Of a stretch of DNA of 64,000 bases, positions 11,201 to 24,300 are shown in pieces. Both the position numbers and the translations under genes were made by a program. The notes under the pieces were generated by a model. That model was given only the letters and a program-made list of their open reading frames with translations, was not told the origin of the DNA and searched no databases. The stretch spans positions 14,935,278 through 14,999,277 of the forward strand of contig CM033110.1 of the NCBI GenBank assembly GCA_019321725.1, written 5' to 3'. Within the stretch, counting starts at the first letter, position 1; every line of letters begins with the position of its first letter. Origin of the DNA: Paulownia fortunei (taxonomy: Eukaryota > Streptophyta > Magnoliopsida > Lamiales > Paulowniaceae).

Positions 11201-13439
11201 GGTCATCCCTTATGAGACCTTGGATTTTAACCATGCTTTTTTTTTTCACTTCTAAACTTGGATTTATTTTATTTTATTTTATTATTTTTTGGGTAAGGTA
11301 AGTTGGACTTTTTTGCCCTTTATGTAACTTTGAGTTTTTCTAACCATGCATGTTTCTTCTTATTACTTCTACCTTGCATTCTTTATCTTGTATATTTACT
11401 GTTTAATATACTACAGCACCTCAAATTGGAGATGCAAAGAAACACTTGGAGATTATTTGGCATCGAGGAACATTATGGGAATATGTAAGTTGTGATTTCA
11501 TATCTCAATCTTGCTTTGCAAATAATAGGCGTCGAGTAGCATGTTGGTTGTTTCTGATTTTCTTGTTCTGTTGTGCTGCAGATGATGTTGACACTCGTGC
11601 TATTACCCGTAGATTGAGACAAGATGGCAGCCTTATTGGTGTATTAAGCACGGAAGAATCTAAAACAGATGAAGAACTTCTGAAAATGTCTCGAACTTGG
11701 GATATAGTTGGTAATTTTCCTCTCGCTAAAATATATGCTAATTCACTATGGCAACATAGAATATAATTGGCTTTATGATGCAATTGTACAGGGGTGGACT
11801 TGATAAGTGGTGTCTCATGTAAGGCTCCTTATGAATGGGCCGATAAAACAAATTCAGAATGGGACTTTAACTTCAACAGAAGAAATGAAGAGACTTTTCA
11901 AGTTAGTATCACGTGTTATGGTTACTCTTAAAGATAAATGCTTGAAGATTTGGAGTAAGTTATCCTCTATTTTTTTTTTTTTTTCTTGGATGAAGGTTGT
12001 TGCATATGATTTTGGTATCAAACATAATATACTCCGCCGCCTGGCATCATATGGCTGTAAAATCACTGTGGTTCCTTCAACATGGCCTGCATCTGAGACC
12101 CTAAAGATGAAACCAGATGGTGTACTGTTTAGCAATGGTCCTGGAGACCCCTCAGCAGTTCCTTATGCTGTTGATACTGTCAAGGAAATAATCGGAAAAG
12201 TTCCTGTTTTTGGTATCTGCATGGGTCACCAATTGCTTGGTCAAGCACTAGGGGGTAAAACCTTCAAGATGAAATTTGGTCACCATGGAGGAAATCATCC
12301 TGTTCGTAATATTCGAAATGGCCATGTTGAGATCAGTGCTCAGGTCTGTTCATTCACTAGATATTTTTTTCTTAAATCTTTTTGTGGTGTATAAAAATAT
12401 GTTCAATGACACTGAACTCCAAGCTCATTGCTTTTGACTTTTTGTTTGTTTCCTTGAACTTGGGTAAACTTATATTTGATTTAAGTAGAAAAAAATGATG
12501 AGAAATTAATTTTTGAAATCTGCAACCTTGGTGTACTGTTATCATTTTCTCTTTTCCTTTTTTCCTTTTTCTTTCAGGGTTTAGACACATGTACTACTAA
12601 CTTTGCTTTTAACTTTACTTAAATTTGTCTTCTGCAGAATCACAACTACGCTGTTGACCCTGAATCCCTTCCCGAAGGCGTAGAGGTAACTCATGTCAAT
12701 CTCAACGATGGAAGCTGTGCGGGGCTTGCATATTCTCAGCAAAAGCTCATGTCGCTTCAATACCATCCTGAAGCTTCCCCTGGACCCCATGATTCAGATC
12801 TTGGTATGATTTTCATTTGTTGAACTAATTCTAAAAAACACTTCATATATGTTGTTATGTATGAATATTCACTTAACAATCAGTGTCAAGCACTTTACCG
12901 CTTTGAAGACATGCCAAACTTGAGCCACCCCACTCCCATACCTGCCAGATTTCACACCTTGTAAAAGGGATACACAAGTCTGTTGTTTCTTACTATTGTA
13001 TATGACAACATAAATTGAGATTTAGCTCTATCATTGCTTATATCAATTTCAATCCCGCGTGGCTGGTTGATCACTGACTCCTTTTCCTTGAGACACTTCA
13101 GCCAAGAAAGATTTTGGACCAGTCTCATCCTCCATCATTTTTGTTACTTTCTTGGAGAGAGATCATGCTGGGAAACATGTGGAAAACCTGTGCTCTTTGA
13201 ACGGAATACTAGGGCTTTGGGAACATACTTTTTAGTATGCATGAACCATCATATCTTTGTCTTAGACTTGTGACCACTATTTTTAGAAATTGCTAATGAA
13301 TGTTCTTGGCTAATAGTTATTGCCTTTCTTTGAAATTTAGGAATTTTTATATGATTATCTGCGGTGCTAATTAAACTATTTTGTCTCAGTATTTGGTGAA
13401 TTCATACAACTAATGAAGCAAGAGAAGCAGAGAGTATAA
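8259..13439 (+). CDS. CARA: Carbamoyl-phosphate synthase small (glutaminase) subunit, plastid
   Basis: The product releases ammonia from glutamine for the large subunit CARB, making carbamoyl phosphate for arginine and pyrimidine synthesis in the plastid. Ten exons join in frame: 8259-8388, 8544-8676, 10974-11062, 11141-11201, 11417-11484, 11582-11710, 11792-11901, 11996-12343, 12638-12803, 13390-13439, giving 427 aa, close to the usual plant length. The first ~45 residues are Ser-rich and low in acidic residues, like a plastid transit peptide. The CPSase small-chain domain follows ([23 protein letters not shown]). A class I glutamine amidotransferase domain ends the protein, with the nucleophile Cys at about residue 315 (FGICMGHQ) and the His-Glu pair near 399 and 401 (YHPEAS). 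All introns are GT-AG. An in-frame ATG at 8277, in a better start context, could instead be used. No break is seen. Confidence 0.96.
10209..10382 (+). repeat. Tandem duplication of about 88 bp in CARA intron 2
   Basis: Two adjacent units start at 10209 and 10297 with 'gcgttc'. They share 'aataatcttgagcataaat' and 'caagttattttagaccaagt' with few differences. They lie inside the 2.3-kb second intron, far from both splice sites. Confidence 0.85.
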
Positions 13440-14875
13440 AGAAATTAGGCACCATGTTCTGTCCGCGGTTGATGGGAGCTCGAGGGGTGGCTGTGATGGC
13501 TGGGAGTGATGATCAAGGAAAAATATAACATTCAATGCTCAAAGTTGGAGGCCACTTGGAAATATATTTGGTCCCGTATTCGGTATCTTTCTGTGCTTAT
13601 TTAGCCTAGATAAAGAAACGCTGGAAATTTTTCTTTTTGGTTTGTTATTTGTCACGTATGATTGGTCCAACTTACCAGAGTATCTGGGCTACCGTTTAGT
13701 TTTGTTATAAAAGAAAATTTATAAGACCATGCCAAAAGCAGTTTGATTCAAGCTATCAAGATTAATCTTAGGTTTTACAATGCGATCAAATTTCATTCTA
13801 TTGAAAGTATTTCTTTGCTTATAATAGAATCGTTCAATAATTGTTTATTTGTTACTAAAAAGAGCATCATTTCGGCCATCTTAACAAGAACAAAACGTCC
13901 AGCATATGAAAGAAAGCGATTATACCAAGCTTGAATTTTGTTTTCAACTTTTAATAAGGTAACAAAGAAAGTTTCTTTCACCCATAATCAGTGTTTTCTT
14001 GTTTTAAAAGAATAAATAAATGTTAGATGAGTACTAGTTGGCAACAAGGAATTGAGTTGGTTTGCAGAGAAATGGTTTTCCACCTAATTTAGATACACAA
14101 ACCAAAACCAAACAGGTGTTTCATTTTCAGATTTTACTATTTGAATATTAGAAAATATATTTGTTGTTTTATCCATTTCCATTAAAAATACCATTTATTC
14201 TTATTTATAAAATTTATTTTCAATTCTATTAATAAACCTATCAATTTCATTTTTAAATCTATTTACATTTCAAGTCGTTTCATGAATAAATACATTTTTA
14301 TTTCCAAACTTATATGATCTACATAAAAACATAATTAATCCATATATATTTTCATTTTAACACAACCTAATGAAAACATTTTCAATTCTAAAAATGCTGA
14401 AATATAAGAACAAAACCAAACGGGAACTAAATATTTCTATCCAGAAGTGGTGCCACGAAATTTCAAATGTAAATATAAGGTTCTCAAAGATAAAATTTCT
14501 CATACAACAAATATAACATAATCGTTCCCAAGGAGGGCACATCCAAAATATGAAATCTAGAAGAAAGGAAATGAAAAAATAGGAAATATGACCATCACTC
14601 TCAAACTACAATGACCTATCGAAGGGACACAACTCAAGGACAACATGCAGAATAGAAAGAAAGGTCATTACATTCTCATCATCCATAAACTAACAAGAAT
14701 GAGAACCATTTTAGCCGAGACATGATTATACATCATAATCACATTGTACTATCCCTTGACAACCCCACTCAAACTTCTCCTCTTCAACCAAATTGAATTT
14801 CCTTAAAACATAACACGAATATCTGAACAAAGGATTAATAAGCCGAAGCACCCACATGAATGCTTAAACAGCACC
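13440..14875. other. Shared 3' region between CARA and actin
   Basis: This is the space between the two convergent stop codons. It must hold both 3' UTRs, but I could not place either poly(A) site. It also contains a small LINE fragment (13870-13985) and AT-rich sequence at 14100-14350. Confidence 0.5.
13870..13985 (-). pseudogene. Short LINE reverse-transcriptase fragment
   Basis: The minus-strand translation reads KVENKIQAWYNRFLSYAGR followed by FVLVK. That is the pattern just after the polymerase domain of plant L1-type LINEs (usually 'W...LS.AGR..LIK'). Only about 40 residues remain. The rest of the frame decays at once. Confidence 0.6.
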
Positions 14876-16300
<1,425 letters not shown>

Positions 16301-17312
16301 TTTTTATTAACTGAAAAAACACCAATATAATCAGTATAGGACAGTAATCGATTCGTAATATAATCAGAATCATAAATGACACATGCTATGAATGATAACC
16401 ACATAGGAACACACATCAACCCTCAAATGAATAATTGATCTGAAAACAACAGGTAAAAATTACAACACTAAGAACAACACACACACACACACACGTGCAA
16501 TGTGTGTCCGTGAGGGAAAATTAATTATTTCGTTGGAGGAATTCCATAATACATTCGACTTTAATAAAATCTGTATTTTACTTAAATCTATTTTTGAATT
16601 TCAGTCATCCTTTATCTACAAAGTCAAAATGAATTTCTATAGGATCAATATTTTGTTCAATAAAAAAACTGAAAAACAAAACAACAAATTAATAAAAACT
16701 AAACTGATCCAAATTACGCATCCATGAAGTAAAAACAAGAATTTTCAAACAGTACACATTTACATATCCACATATATGAAGTATCTTCAACATCCGCCTA
16801 GAGATACGGAAAAATATACTGGACGTAATAATTCCAAACACGAAGATAATAATATAATCAAGATACATCAAATTTGTAATAAAAATAAGGCAAATCGAAT
16901 ACTCAAATGAATCAGTTATCTTGATGATTATCAAAATCTCATCCATTCATTCAACAAACTCGCAACAAATTCCATCCACACAGATCAATTCCAGATCTCA
17001 TCATCATGCTTCAAAATAAGTGAAATCAAGCCGTAAAATCAGTCGATACCAAACAAATAATAATAAAATGCATATTAAACTAATAATCTGATAAAAACAA
17101 CAAAAATAAGACAATAATTACCTCGAACTGAAGAGAAAACTGGTCAAGAGAGCAAGAAAAATCTATATTCAGCGAAAACCAACCTCCAGTGAGACGAACG
17201 GTTGGCTCGCTGATACTTTTCAACTTTCTTTTCTTTTTTGCCTTTTTTTCCTCCTCCCTGTCTGCCGGATTGGTGGGAACGCCAAAGGAGGAAATGGAGG
17301 AATCAAATGAGG
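16301..17312 (-). other. Actin 5' UTR with leader intron
   Basis: On the minus strand an acceptor (TTTTTTCAG) lies 10 bases before the actin ATG, and a donor (GAG|GTAATT) lies at 17121. This defines a leader intron of about 811 bp, 16311-17121. The first noncoding exon runs from 17122 to an estimated start near 17312, about 30 bases from the TATA box. Plant actin genes are known for leader introns that raise expression. The intron contains an AC microsatellite at about 16477-16494. Confidence 0.75.
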
Positions 17313-17337
17313 TAGGAATGGAGAAAAAAAGTAAGAG

Positions 17338-17357
17338 GTGTCTATTTTTATAGACAC
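17338..17357 (-). promoter_or_regulatory. Actin TATA box inside a perfect inverted repeat
   Basis: The minus strand reads TATAAAAATA at 17352-17343, well placed for the actin leader exon. The box is embedded in a 20-base inverted repeat with 8-base arms (GTGTCTAT / ATAGACAC) and a 4-base centre. Confidence 0.75.
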
Positions 17358-17457
17358 TTGTGAAAGGTCATTTTTGCATTCCAAATTTGAATTTTAAATC
17401 CTTTTTTTCTTTTTGGCCTTTTGTTTTAGTGTATATATTCATTTAGGGTGATGATGA

Positions 17458-18577
17458 TGCCAGAGCATATCTCCAAATGCCAGAGCAAAAAATATTAGAT
17501 TGACAAAAGTGTCCTGCCCATATCGACTCATTCCATGCTACTCATTTGAATACTATTCACTTTAGAACATACATTGTGGTGTCTGCTTATACTTTATAAT
17601 ATAATTCTATTATTTTTCAACATATCAAATTTCACATTATCTTTTCCTTCCCCTAGTTGGCAACCAGCAACTTGCACCAAACTATATTGTAGATTTTCAA
17701 AACTCTTGTCTCTAGAACCTTAAACAGGTAAATCGCGGGATATACTTCAATTGGATCACATGTTCCTTCATAAAGTGTACACTTATGCGCACAAGAAGCT
17801 GCCTCCAAATCACATGTTACTCCATGAACTATACACTTCTGTGCACAAGGAATTGCCCCTAAAGTGATTGCTCCATACCAAACTTCGGCCGCATGGTCCA
17901 TTGGCACCACAGTGATTGCTCCATACCGAAATTCAGCCGTAGGTTCCCACCAGAATTCGAACCCCCACCCTGGCGTTGGAAGCGAGTACCATGTTGATTG
18001 ATTCACGAGTTGAATTATGGCCCTTGAGACATCTATTTTCTTCACTATGGTTACCATGTGGTATGCAATTGCCATAATCTTTGACCTTTTTATATGCTGT
18101 TTGCAAAACAAGAAGTTTGGAACGGGTTTTCAAAAATTCAAGAAATGAATGGAATTTTAGAAGAAAACCTAAGTTTTGGGTTTGGTATTTCGCTCTCAGT
18201 ATTCTTGTGTGGATATTTGTTTTTACATTTTCATTATTATTGTGTGGATTTATATTAGTTATTGTTGTTTTTAATCCCTAAAATGATTAAATTTTGATAT
18301 TTAATCATATTTATACATTGTAAAAATGTTAATCGTAATAATAATTTCTGTTTAAAGATCATATTTTTTAATTATATGGTGACTAAAGCGGATGATTAGA
18401 CGCCGTGGAGAGAACAATGGTGGTCATGATTAGGAGCCGTTGAGATAGAAATGGTGGTGATGCTATAAATAAAATGAGATTTTTTATTTTTTTTCTTTTT
18501 AAGGTTGGTTTTTAAATTAAGATTGAATATATCCATTTTTCTACTTGCACTCTAGCATTGCGAGATTTACTCTGGCA
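17458..18577. mobile_element. 1.1-kb block with terminal inverted repeats
   Basis: The left end 'tgccagagcatatctccaaa' continuing to about 17488 is matched, inverted, by 18545-18577 (reverse complement 'tgccagagtaaatctcgcaa'), with most of about 32 positions identical. This suggests a non-autonomous DNA transposon. No transposase frame and no clear target duplication are seen. A SINE-like repeat (17726-18030) sits inside it, either as a later insertion or as part of the cargo. Confidence 0.55.
17726..18030 (-). repeat. SINE-like repeat, copy A (with internal duplication)
   Basis: On the minus strand this block matches 58665-58882 over nearly its whole length. Shared landmarks are GGTTCGAATTC or GATTCGAATTC followed by TGGTGGGAACC, then GCGCAnAAGTGTAC, ACnTGTGATCCA and the end CGATTTACCT. 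The TTCGAATTC region resembles a pol III B box (17953-17965), with a weak A-box-like stretch about 40 bases upstream, as in tRNA-derived SINEs. This copy has an extra ~87 bp: the blocks 'TTTGGTATGGAGCAATCACT' and 'TTCTTGTGCGCATAAGTGTA' each occur twice in diverged form. The open frame across it is not a real gene. Confidence 0.65.
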
Positions 18578-19298
18578 CAACTATTTATTTATATGTTAAA
18601 ATAATTTTTATTTTATTTTCAGTTCTAGAAACTATCGAAATAGCAGCGATGCTTATTATTGTACTCCAATATTCCCATTATTGGTAAAGACAACCATGAG
18701 GTCCAAATATTTTTCCTTATTTATCTATAGTCTATTCGTAAATAATAAAAATTTAATTAAACGTATTTGTCAAAAATAGTATTAAATTAAATCTTGTGAC
18801 GTGTTAATCTTTTGACTATATCTAATATTTTATAAGTTCTAAAGAAATATTGCATACGAGCCGAGCCTTAAGAGTTTTAATATATTTTTTTAGCAGAATC
18901 TTCGATATGTAATTTGTAGTATTGACATTAAATAATATTTAAATTGACATTTCAAAATATTAAAAATATGATATTTACTTTGATATTATATATAGTTAAG
19001 GTATTCGATATGATTTTAACATGCAATTGTGATACTACTTTATACTATTAACATAAATTGCACAATTTCTTAGAATAACGAGTCAAATACTACTTCATTA
19101 ACATTCAAGAACGGTTGGATCGTGCTTCTTTCTTAATTGCTATTGTCCACCATATTCCTCGAGTTGCATCAAAGCACTCACGTATCCTCCTTACCACTTA
19201 GAGTGATAGTTCTCTAGTCCCAAATCTTTCAGGTTTCAAGAAACGTGACCAAATATGTAGGTAGGTTGTTGAACATGCTTGGAACTCCAAGTTTAGTT

Positions 19299-19746
19299 AA
19301 CGTTTTTAAAATCCGACAGGATCGTCGATTCAAACGGTTTAATTGAAAATCGGAGGTCGGTCTGGTCTCATTAGCATTAGATAACTAGATTTTCGATTTG
19401 ATAAATCAAAATCGGTCAAATACCGATCAAAATTGATTTGAGCAAATTTTTATTTTTATTATTTTTATTTTTTAAGAAGTTTAAATTTGATATTTTGTTA
19501 GATGCATGTAGTTATTTCGATTTTGTGTTTTATTAGATTTTTTTTAGTTAGTTATTTTTTTTTTTATAATTAAAATATATTGCATAATAATTAATCTATT
19601 ATATTATTATTTTCAATAATATAATAAAAAATATAATCAATTTTTAATAGATTGATCGAACCAACGATTGAATGGGTACGATTAATTGAACCGTTGATCA
19701 ATAGAAATACCGATTTGTTCACCGTTTTGATTATGAAAACATTGAG
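19299..19746. repeat. Fold-back (MITE-like) repeat
   Basis: The left part has 'acgtttttaaaatccgacag' followed by 'cggtttaattgaaaatcgg'. The right part has 'gaaccgttgatcaatag' and 'ccgttttgattatgaaaac', which read back in the opposite sense with mismatches. The centre is very AT-rich. The layout suits an old fold-back element. I could not fix its exact ends or a target duplication. Confidence 0.45.
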
Positions 19747-19904
19747 TCTCACTTTAAACTCGTTCACAAAAAACTTAATGTGACCGATTCTCACCGACAT
19801 CGATTAAAAAAGATTGCTGAACCAACTTATTTGAGAATTCTTTCTGCCTTAATAATCAATTTTCTAGAAAGTGGATTGCACCCGTGACATTAGGCTCCAA
19901 TAAT

Positions 19905-20215
19905 GATGATGATAAACTTGTGAATTGCATGTGCAAGTCAAAAAATCTCTGGCAAGCTGCCCACCTCATCCTCATAAAATCTGTTGCTCAAACACATTTA
20001 CTATATACCACCCCACCCTTCATTATTCCTACATATTGTCACTCTGATGAGGAATTTTCTGTGGGGACACGACTCTTCCAAGAGAAATCTCACTCTCACA
20101 AGTTGGGATGACATTTGCCTCATTTTTTGCCTCCCAAAATCGCGGGGGGGGGGGGGGGGGGGGACTAGGGACTTGGTAAAATCTTAGTCTTGCTCTTATT
20201 GAAATCCACATCAAA
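19905..20215 (+). pseudogene. LINE reverse-transcriptase C-terminal fragment
   Basis: Two frames together give the pattern typical of plant L1-type LINEs after the polymerase core: LILIKSVAQTHLLYTT, then MRNFLWGHDSSKRNLTLTSW with a following DDIC, then LPKSRGG and TRDL. The expected 'GGLG' codons are replaced by a run of 20 Gs (20144-20163), and there is at least one frameshift. Only about 100 residues remain of an ORF2 that would be over 1000 aa, so this is a dead relic. Confidence 0.75.
20144..20163 (+). repeat. Poly-G run of 20
   Basis: Twenty consecutive G residues lie inside the LINE fragment, where a short Gly codon run would be expected. It may be a slippage expansion, or its length may be a sequencing artefact. 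Confidence 0.9.
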
Positions 20216-21033
20216 TTAAATTTTAACAAAATGATTTGATTGGTGGAACCATATATATATATATAGTAAATCACAATTTTTCATCCATAGAAAATTACCA
20301 ACTAAATACTTTTTCATTTTCATACCTACATAACCAGTATTTTTACATAACTAATTAGAAAATATTTTTAATTTTACAACAAAAGTCTTTGAAATAAAAC
20401 AAACAGGCTCTTAGTATCTGTATTGTCTCTCATCTATTCCCATGTTTGAATTGCAAATAGACCAATATCCTTCACTAAACAAATATGCATGATATTATAT
20501 ATTATATAATAATATAACATTATAATTATAAAATAACTCAAATTGACGTAAATATTCATATATTGATAAGTGAGCAACACATGTCAATATCTTTAATGAT
20601 ATTTTTTATTTTTTATTCACAAAAATAAGAATTTGACGGTAAACTATAATACTTTATAATATTTAAAGCAATTAAATAAAGTGTCAGCAGAATAAAGTGT
20701 ATCATGATCAAATTATATTAACATGTACGCATAATATTTCATCGAAAAATGGGATGATGGGATGTTTGGACACATTTAACAAAAAAAATAGTGATTGTTT
20801 CACACTTTTGAAACGTTGGGTAAAGTGCAATCTATCTTATAAATTGAATTGTTTGTTTTTTACCCTAAATATAATAAAAGCTCATAACTTATTTCATTAA
20901 TGAAAGATAAATTATCCAAAAAATACATATAAATTTTAAAAATCCAAAAATTAGTCTCTAAAGAATAAAATGAAACAAGATTAAAGAGAGAGGACAGGAA
21001 AAAACAAGAAGTTAAAAGCTTTGGCCATTGGAA

Positions 21034-21042
21034 TATATATAA
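21034..21042 (+). promoter_or_regulatory. TATA box of the eIF2B-epsilon gene
   Basis: TATATATAA lies about 270 bases before the start codon. An inverted CCAAT (ATTGG, within 'ggccattgg') lies about 10 bases upstream. A start of transcription near 21065-21075 is inferred from spacing. Confidence 0.55.
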
Positions 21043-21184
21043 TGGTTCTAAATTGGGCCAGACTGCCTATTTCAATGAACTTATAGGTGGATTTATGCAA
21101 TTTATCAAAACTTAAGAGAGCCGTACAAAATAAAACCGGTAGGAAAATTGGATTTGGAGGGTTTTAGAAGCAGAAGAGGGTTTC

Positions 21185-21208
21185 ATGGTCACGGGAAGAG
21201 CAAATTAA
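21185..21208 (+). other. Short upstream ORF in the eIF2B-epsilon leader
   Basis: An ATG at 21185 opens a 7-codon frame (MVTGRAN) that stops at 21208, about 100 bases before the main ATG. Two shorter ones lie further up, at 21075-21086 and 21095-21115. All three would be in the mRNA if transcription starts where the TATA box suggests. Confidence 0.6.
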
Positions 21209-21311
21209 AAAAGCAATTCTTTTTCTCAGAGTGCAGTTTCTGTTAATCTCTCCCATAGCGTAAGGGTAAAGAGGATTGTCCACCGCTGACGGCGGCGCGT
21301 GTGGGGTAAAA

Positions 21312-24300
21312 ATGGTGGCGAAGAAAGGGAACAGAGGAGGAATGGGAGGGGAAGATGCAGAGGAGGAACTGACTCGTGCCCCTCTACAGGCCATCCTGTT
21401 GGCCGATAGCTTTGCCACTCTCTTCCGCCCAATTACCCTAGAACGCCCTAAAGTATGGTTTCTTACCATCTGTGATTAGCCGTAATTATTTTTTAAAATT
21501 TTATAATCATTTTTTTTAAATTTTTGATCGTGATTTGGTTTTGCTCTTTTTATTTCTGAATGTTTTGTTTAGTCTTAAATTGATTATAGAATTAGTCAAT
21601 TAAATTGACAGAGCTTGCACTTGAAATTACAGTATAAGGTTATAAGTTTGATCCTGAAATGAATGTGGTGTGATTTCTTTCAATTATTGACTGGGTGAAT
21701 TTGCGTTGTAAGAGTATAAACTGTTTCATAATCAATTGGAGCATTAAATACTTTCGGCAACTCTGCGAATAATGTGTAAAATTTACATGTGGCTGCATTA
21801 TAGATTTTTTTTTTTTATCTTTTGCTGGAGTTTGTGTGTGCATATCAATTCGTTAATGATCTATTTATACATACTTTTACTATCTGTTGGTTTCACACAC
21901 TTACTTGTGTGCTTGAAATTTGTTCTTGCAATGTGATTGTGAATTGGGAGGTTAATAATCATTGCACTTTGCTCTTTTCCTCTGTTGATTTGTTTTTGTA
22001 TTTTTAAGGTACTGTTGCCGCTGGTTAATGTGCCTATGATCGACTATACCTTAGCATGGCTTGAATCTGCTGGAGTTGAAGAAGTCTTTGTGTTTTGCTG
22101 CGCTCATTCCAAGCAAGTGATTGACTATTTGGAAAATTCCAAGTGGTTTGGCCAACCAAACTTTTCAGTCACTACAATAGAATCATACAATTCAACAAGT
22201 GCTGGAGATGCTCTGCGATTGATATATGAAAGGCATGTGGTATGTTGTCCTTATGGCCTAACTTTTATATTTTTATCTTTTGATCCTTTAGGATTTTTAC
22301 ACCATAGTAATTAAAATTGTCTGTACGATTCCTATTTATTTTTTAATAGCAAATTCTTTATTAGAAACTTGGCTAAACTTTATCAAAACACTTTCTTTTC
22401 GGCTTACTACGCCTTTTCTAGTTGTTCTGAACCAATCCTAATGATAAGACACACGATCTCTTGGATTGTTAAAAGTGATTACAGAACCAACAACCAAATA
22501 AATCTGAAGCAGTGTTTTGAAAGGCGAAGGAACAGGGCGAGGCGTAAGCCCCGACGTTGGGGCATATGCCCCATGAATTTTGCAATTTTATATTCTTAAA
22601 AATTATAATTTTTAAAATTGAAATAATGCGCTGAAAATTTTAAAAATTGTAGGAAAAATTATTTGAAAAAAAAAAAAAAGATAGAAAATGCATAGTAGGA
22701 GAAATATTCAACATTATAGTATGATAATAGCATATTGAGTTCAAACAAAAACATTTTAGTTCACCTCTTACCAAAATAAGATGGATATTCTTTCAAAATA
22801 AAAAATAAAAATCTGACTTTACTAAAAGAAGAGTAAAACCCACCAATCTAATGTGAAGATTTTAATAAATAATATGAAAGTTCAGTGGGTATAATAATAC
22901 TACCTTGGGAGAAAACAATGGCTGCCACAGAGAACTTGTAAGGGGGAAGCATGAACATGTTGTGTGGCTGTGTGAGGGCCGGTGAAGGTTCATTTTTTTT
23001 GGTTTTGTCGCTCTGACTAAATTTTAATACTATGTTTGTTTGTCTTTGAAGATACGTGGAGATTTCATCCTTGTTACTGGAGATACAGTGAGCAACATGT
23101 CACTTGCACGGGCGCTTAAAGAACACAAGGAGAGAAGGAGAAAGGATAGCAATGCAGTAATGACCATGGTCATTAAACAGTCAAAGCCATCTCCAATAAC
23201 TCATCAATCTCGTCTTGGAACAGAGGAGCTGTTCATGGCAATTGATCCCAATACAAAGCAGCTTCTGTATTATGAGGATAAGGCTGATACGTTGAAAGGG
23301 ACAGTCTCTCTGGACAAGGCATTGTTGATTGATAATTCTTCTATATCTCTCCACAATGATAAGCAGGTTCCAGTCTTTGTTTAAGTTGTTTAAGCTTATG
23401 TTTCTGCACTTAACCATTTGAACCGCTCAGTCCTCTCCCCACGAAAAGGATTACAGAAAGAAACAAAGGGAAGATGATTTCTGTCCAATAAATTAGAAGA
23501 AAATTTTTCTGCTTTGTAATTGGCAAGTTCTATCTCTTAATCTCTTGCTTATCATAACAGACTAGTAGAGAAACAGCAAGCTCTGGCTTTAAAATACTTA
23601 AACCTATACCTGTCTTTCTCTCTCTCGCCCCCACCCCCTCCTTGATGCTGCAATGTTGTTGAGTTATGTTGACAACTTGTACACAAATGGTTAATTAACA
23701 TGACAAAGCAGTAAAGTATTCCAAGCATGAAAAAGAAAACAGCTTTTAAGATTTCTCATTCTCTTTCCACAGCAGCTATGAAGGTTCTTTGTCTTCTAAG
23801 TACAATTGGTTTATCGCAGCTGCCCCAGCTTATCAAAGGTGTTCTACCTTTAAAAGCCAAATCTCTTGATCTCTATATAACACAAAGACACAACTTTGTT
23901 AGTGACAAAGGAATTTATGATGCTAATACATGATAATTGTAGAAGCACCTTCTGACATAATCACTTAATTATAATTTTGTCAATTGAGGATATGGACTTT
24001 TGCAACTTTGTTTTCTGGGCTTCACCTGGCTTTCATCACTGCCCTTGATCACCTCCTGTGGATGGTATGGGTACTACATGAAGGGGAGAGAAGTACTTAT
24101 GTACATAATGGCCATAATTGCATATGTGTTTCATTTGGAGGTTGGAGTTTAGAGAATCACGTGGGTGAGAAAAAGGGAGTGTATTGTTTGTCAATCACTC
24201 CCTGGATTGCTTCATTATCATACCTTGATTTAAAATCGAATCAGGCAACTTGACGCTAGGCTCTATATCTGTGAATTCAGAATAACCATCATTATTTGAG

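Larger units (their letters stand above)
18578..21030. other. Repeat-rich AT-rich intergenic region
   Basis: Apart from the fold-back repeat, LINE fragment and G run listed separately, this is AT-rich sequence with no gene visible. It separates the actin promoter side from the eIF2B-epsilon promoter; both genes are transcribed away from it. Confidence 0.55.

Noticed and set aside
17653..18111. 152-codon Cys-containing open frame on the minus strand
   Set aside because: Its Cys-rich repeats come from the duplicated middle of the SINE-like repeat. The other copy at 58657-58860 shows the same pattern, so it is repeat sequence and not a gene.
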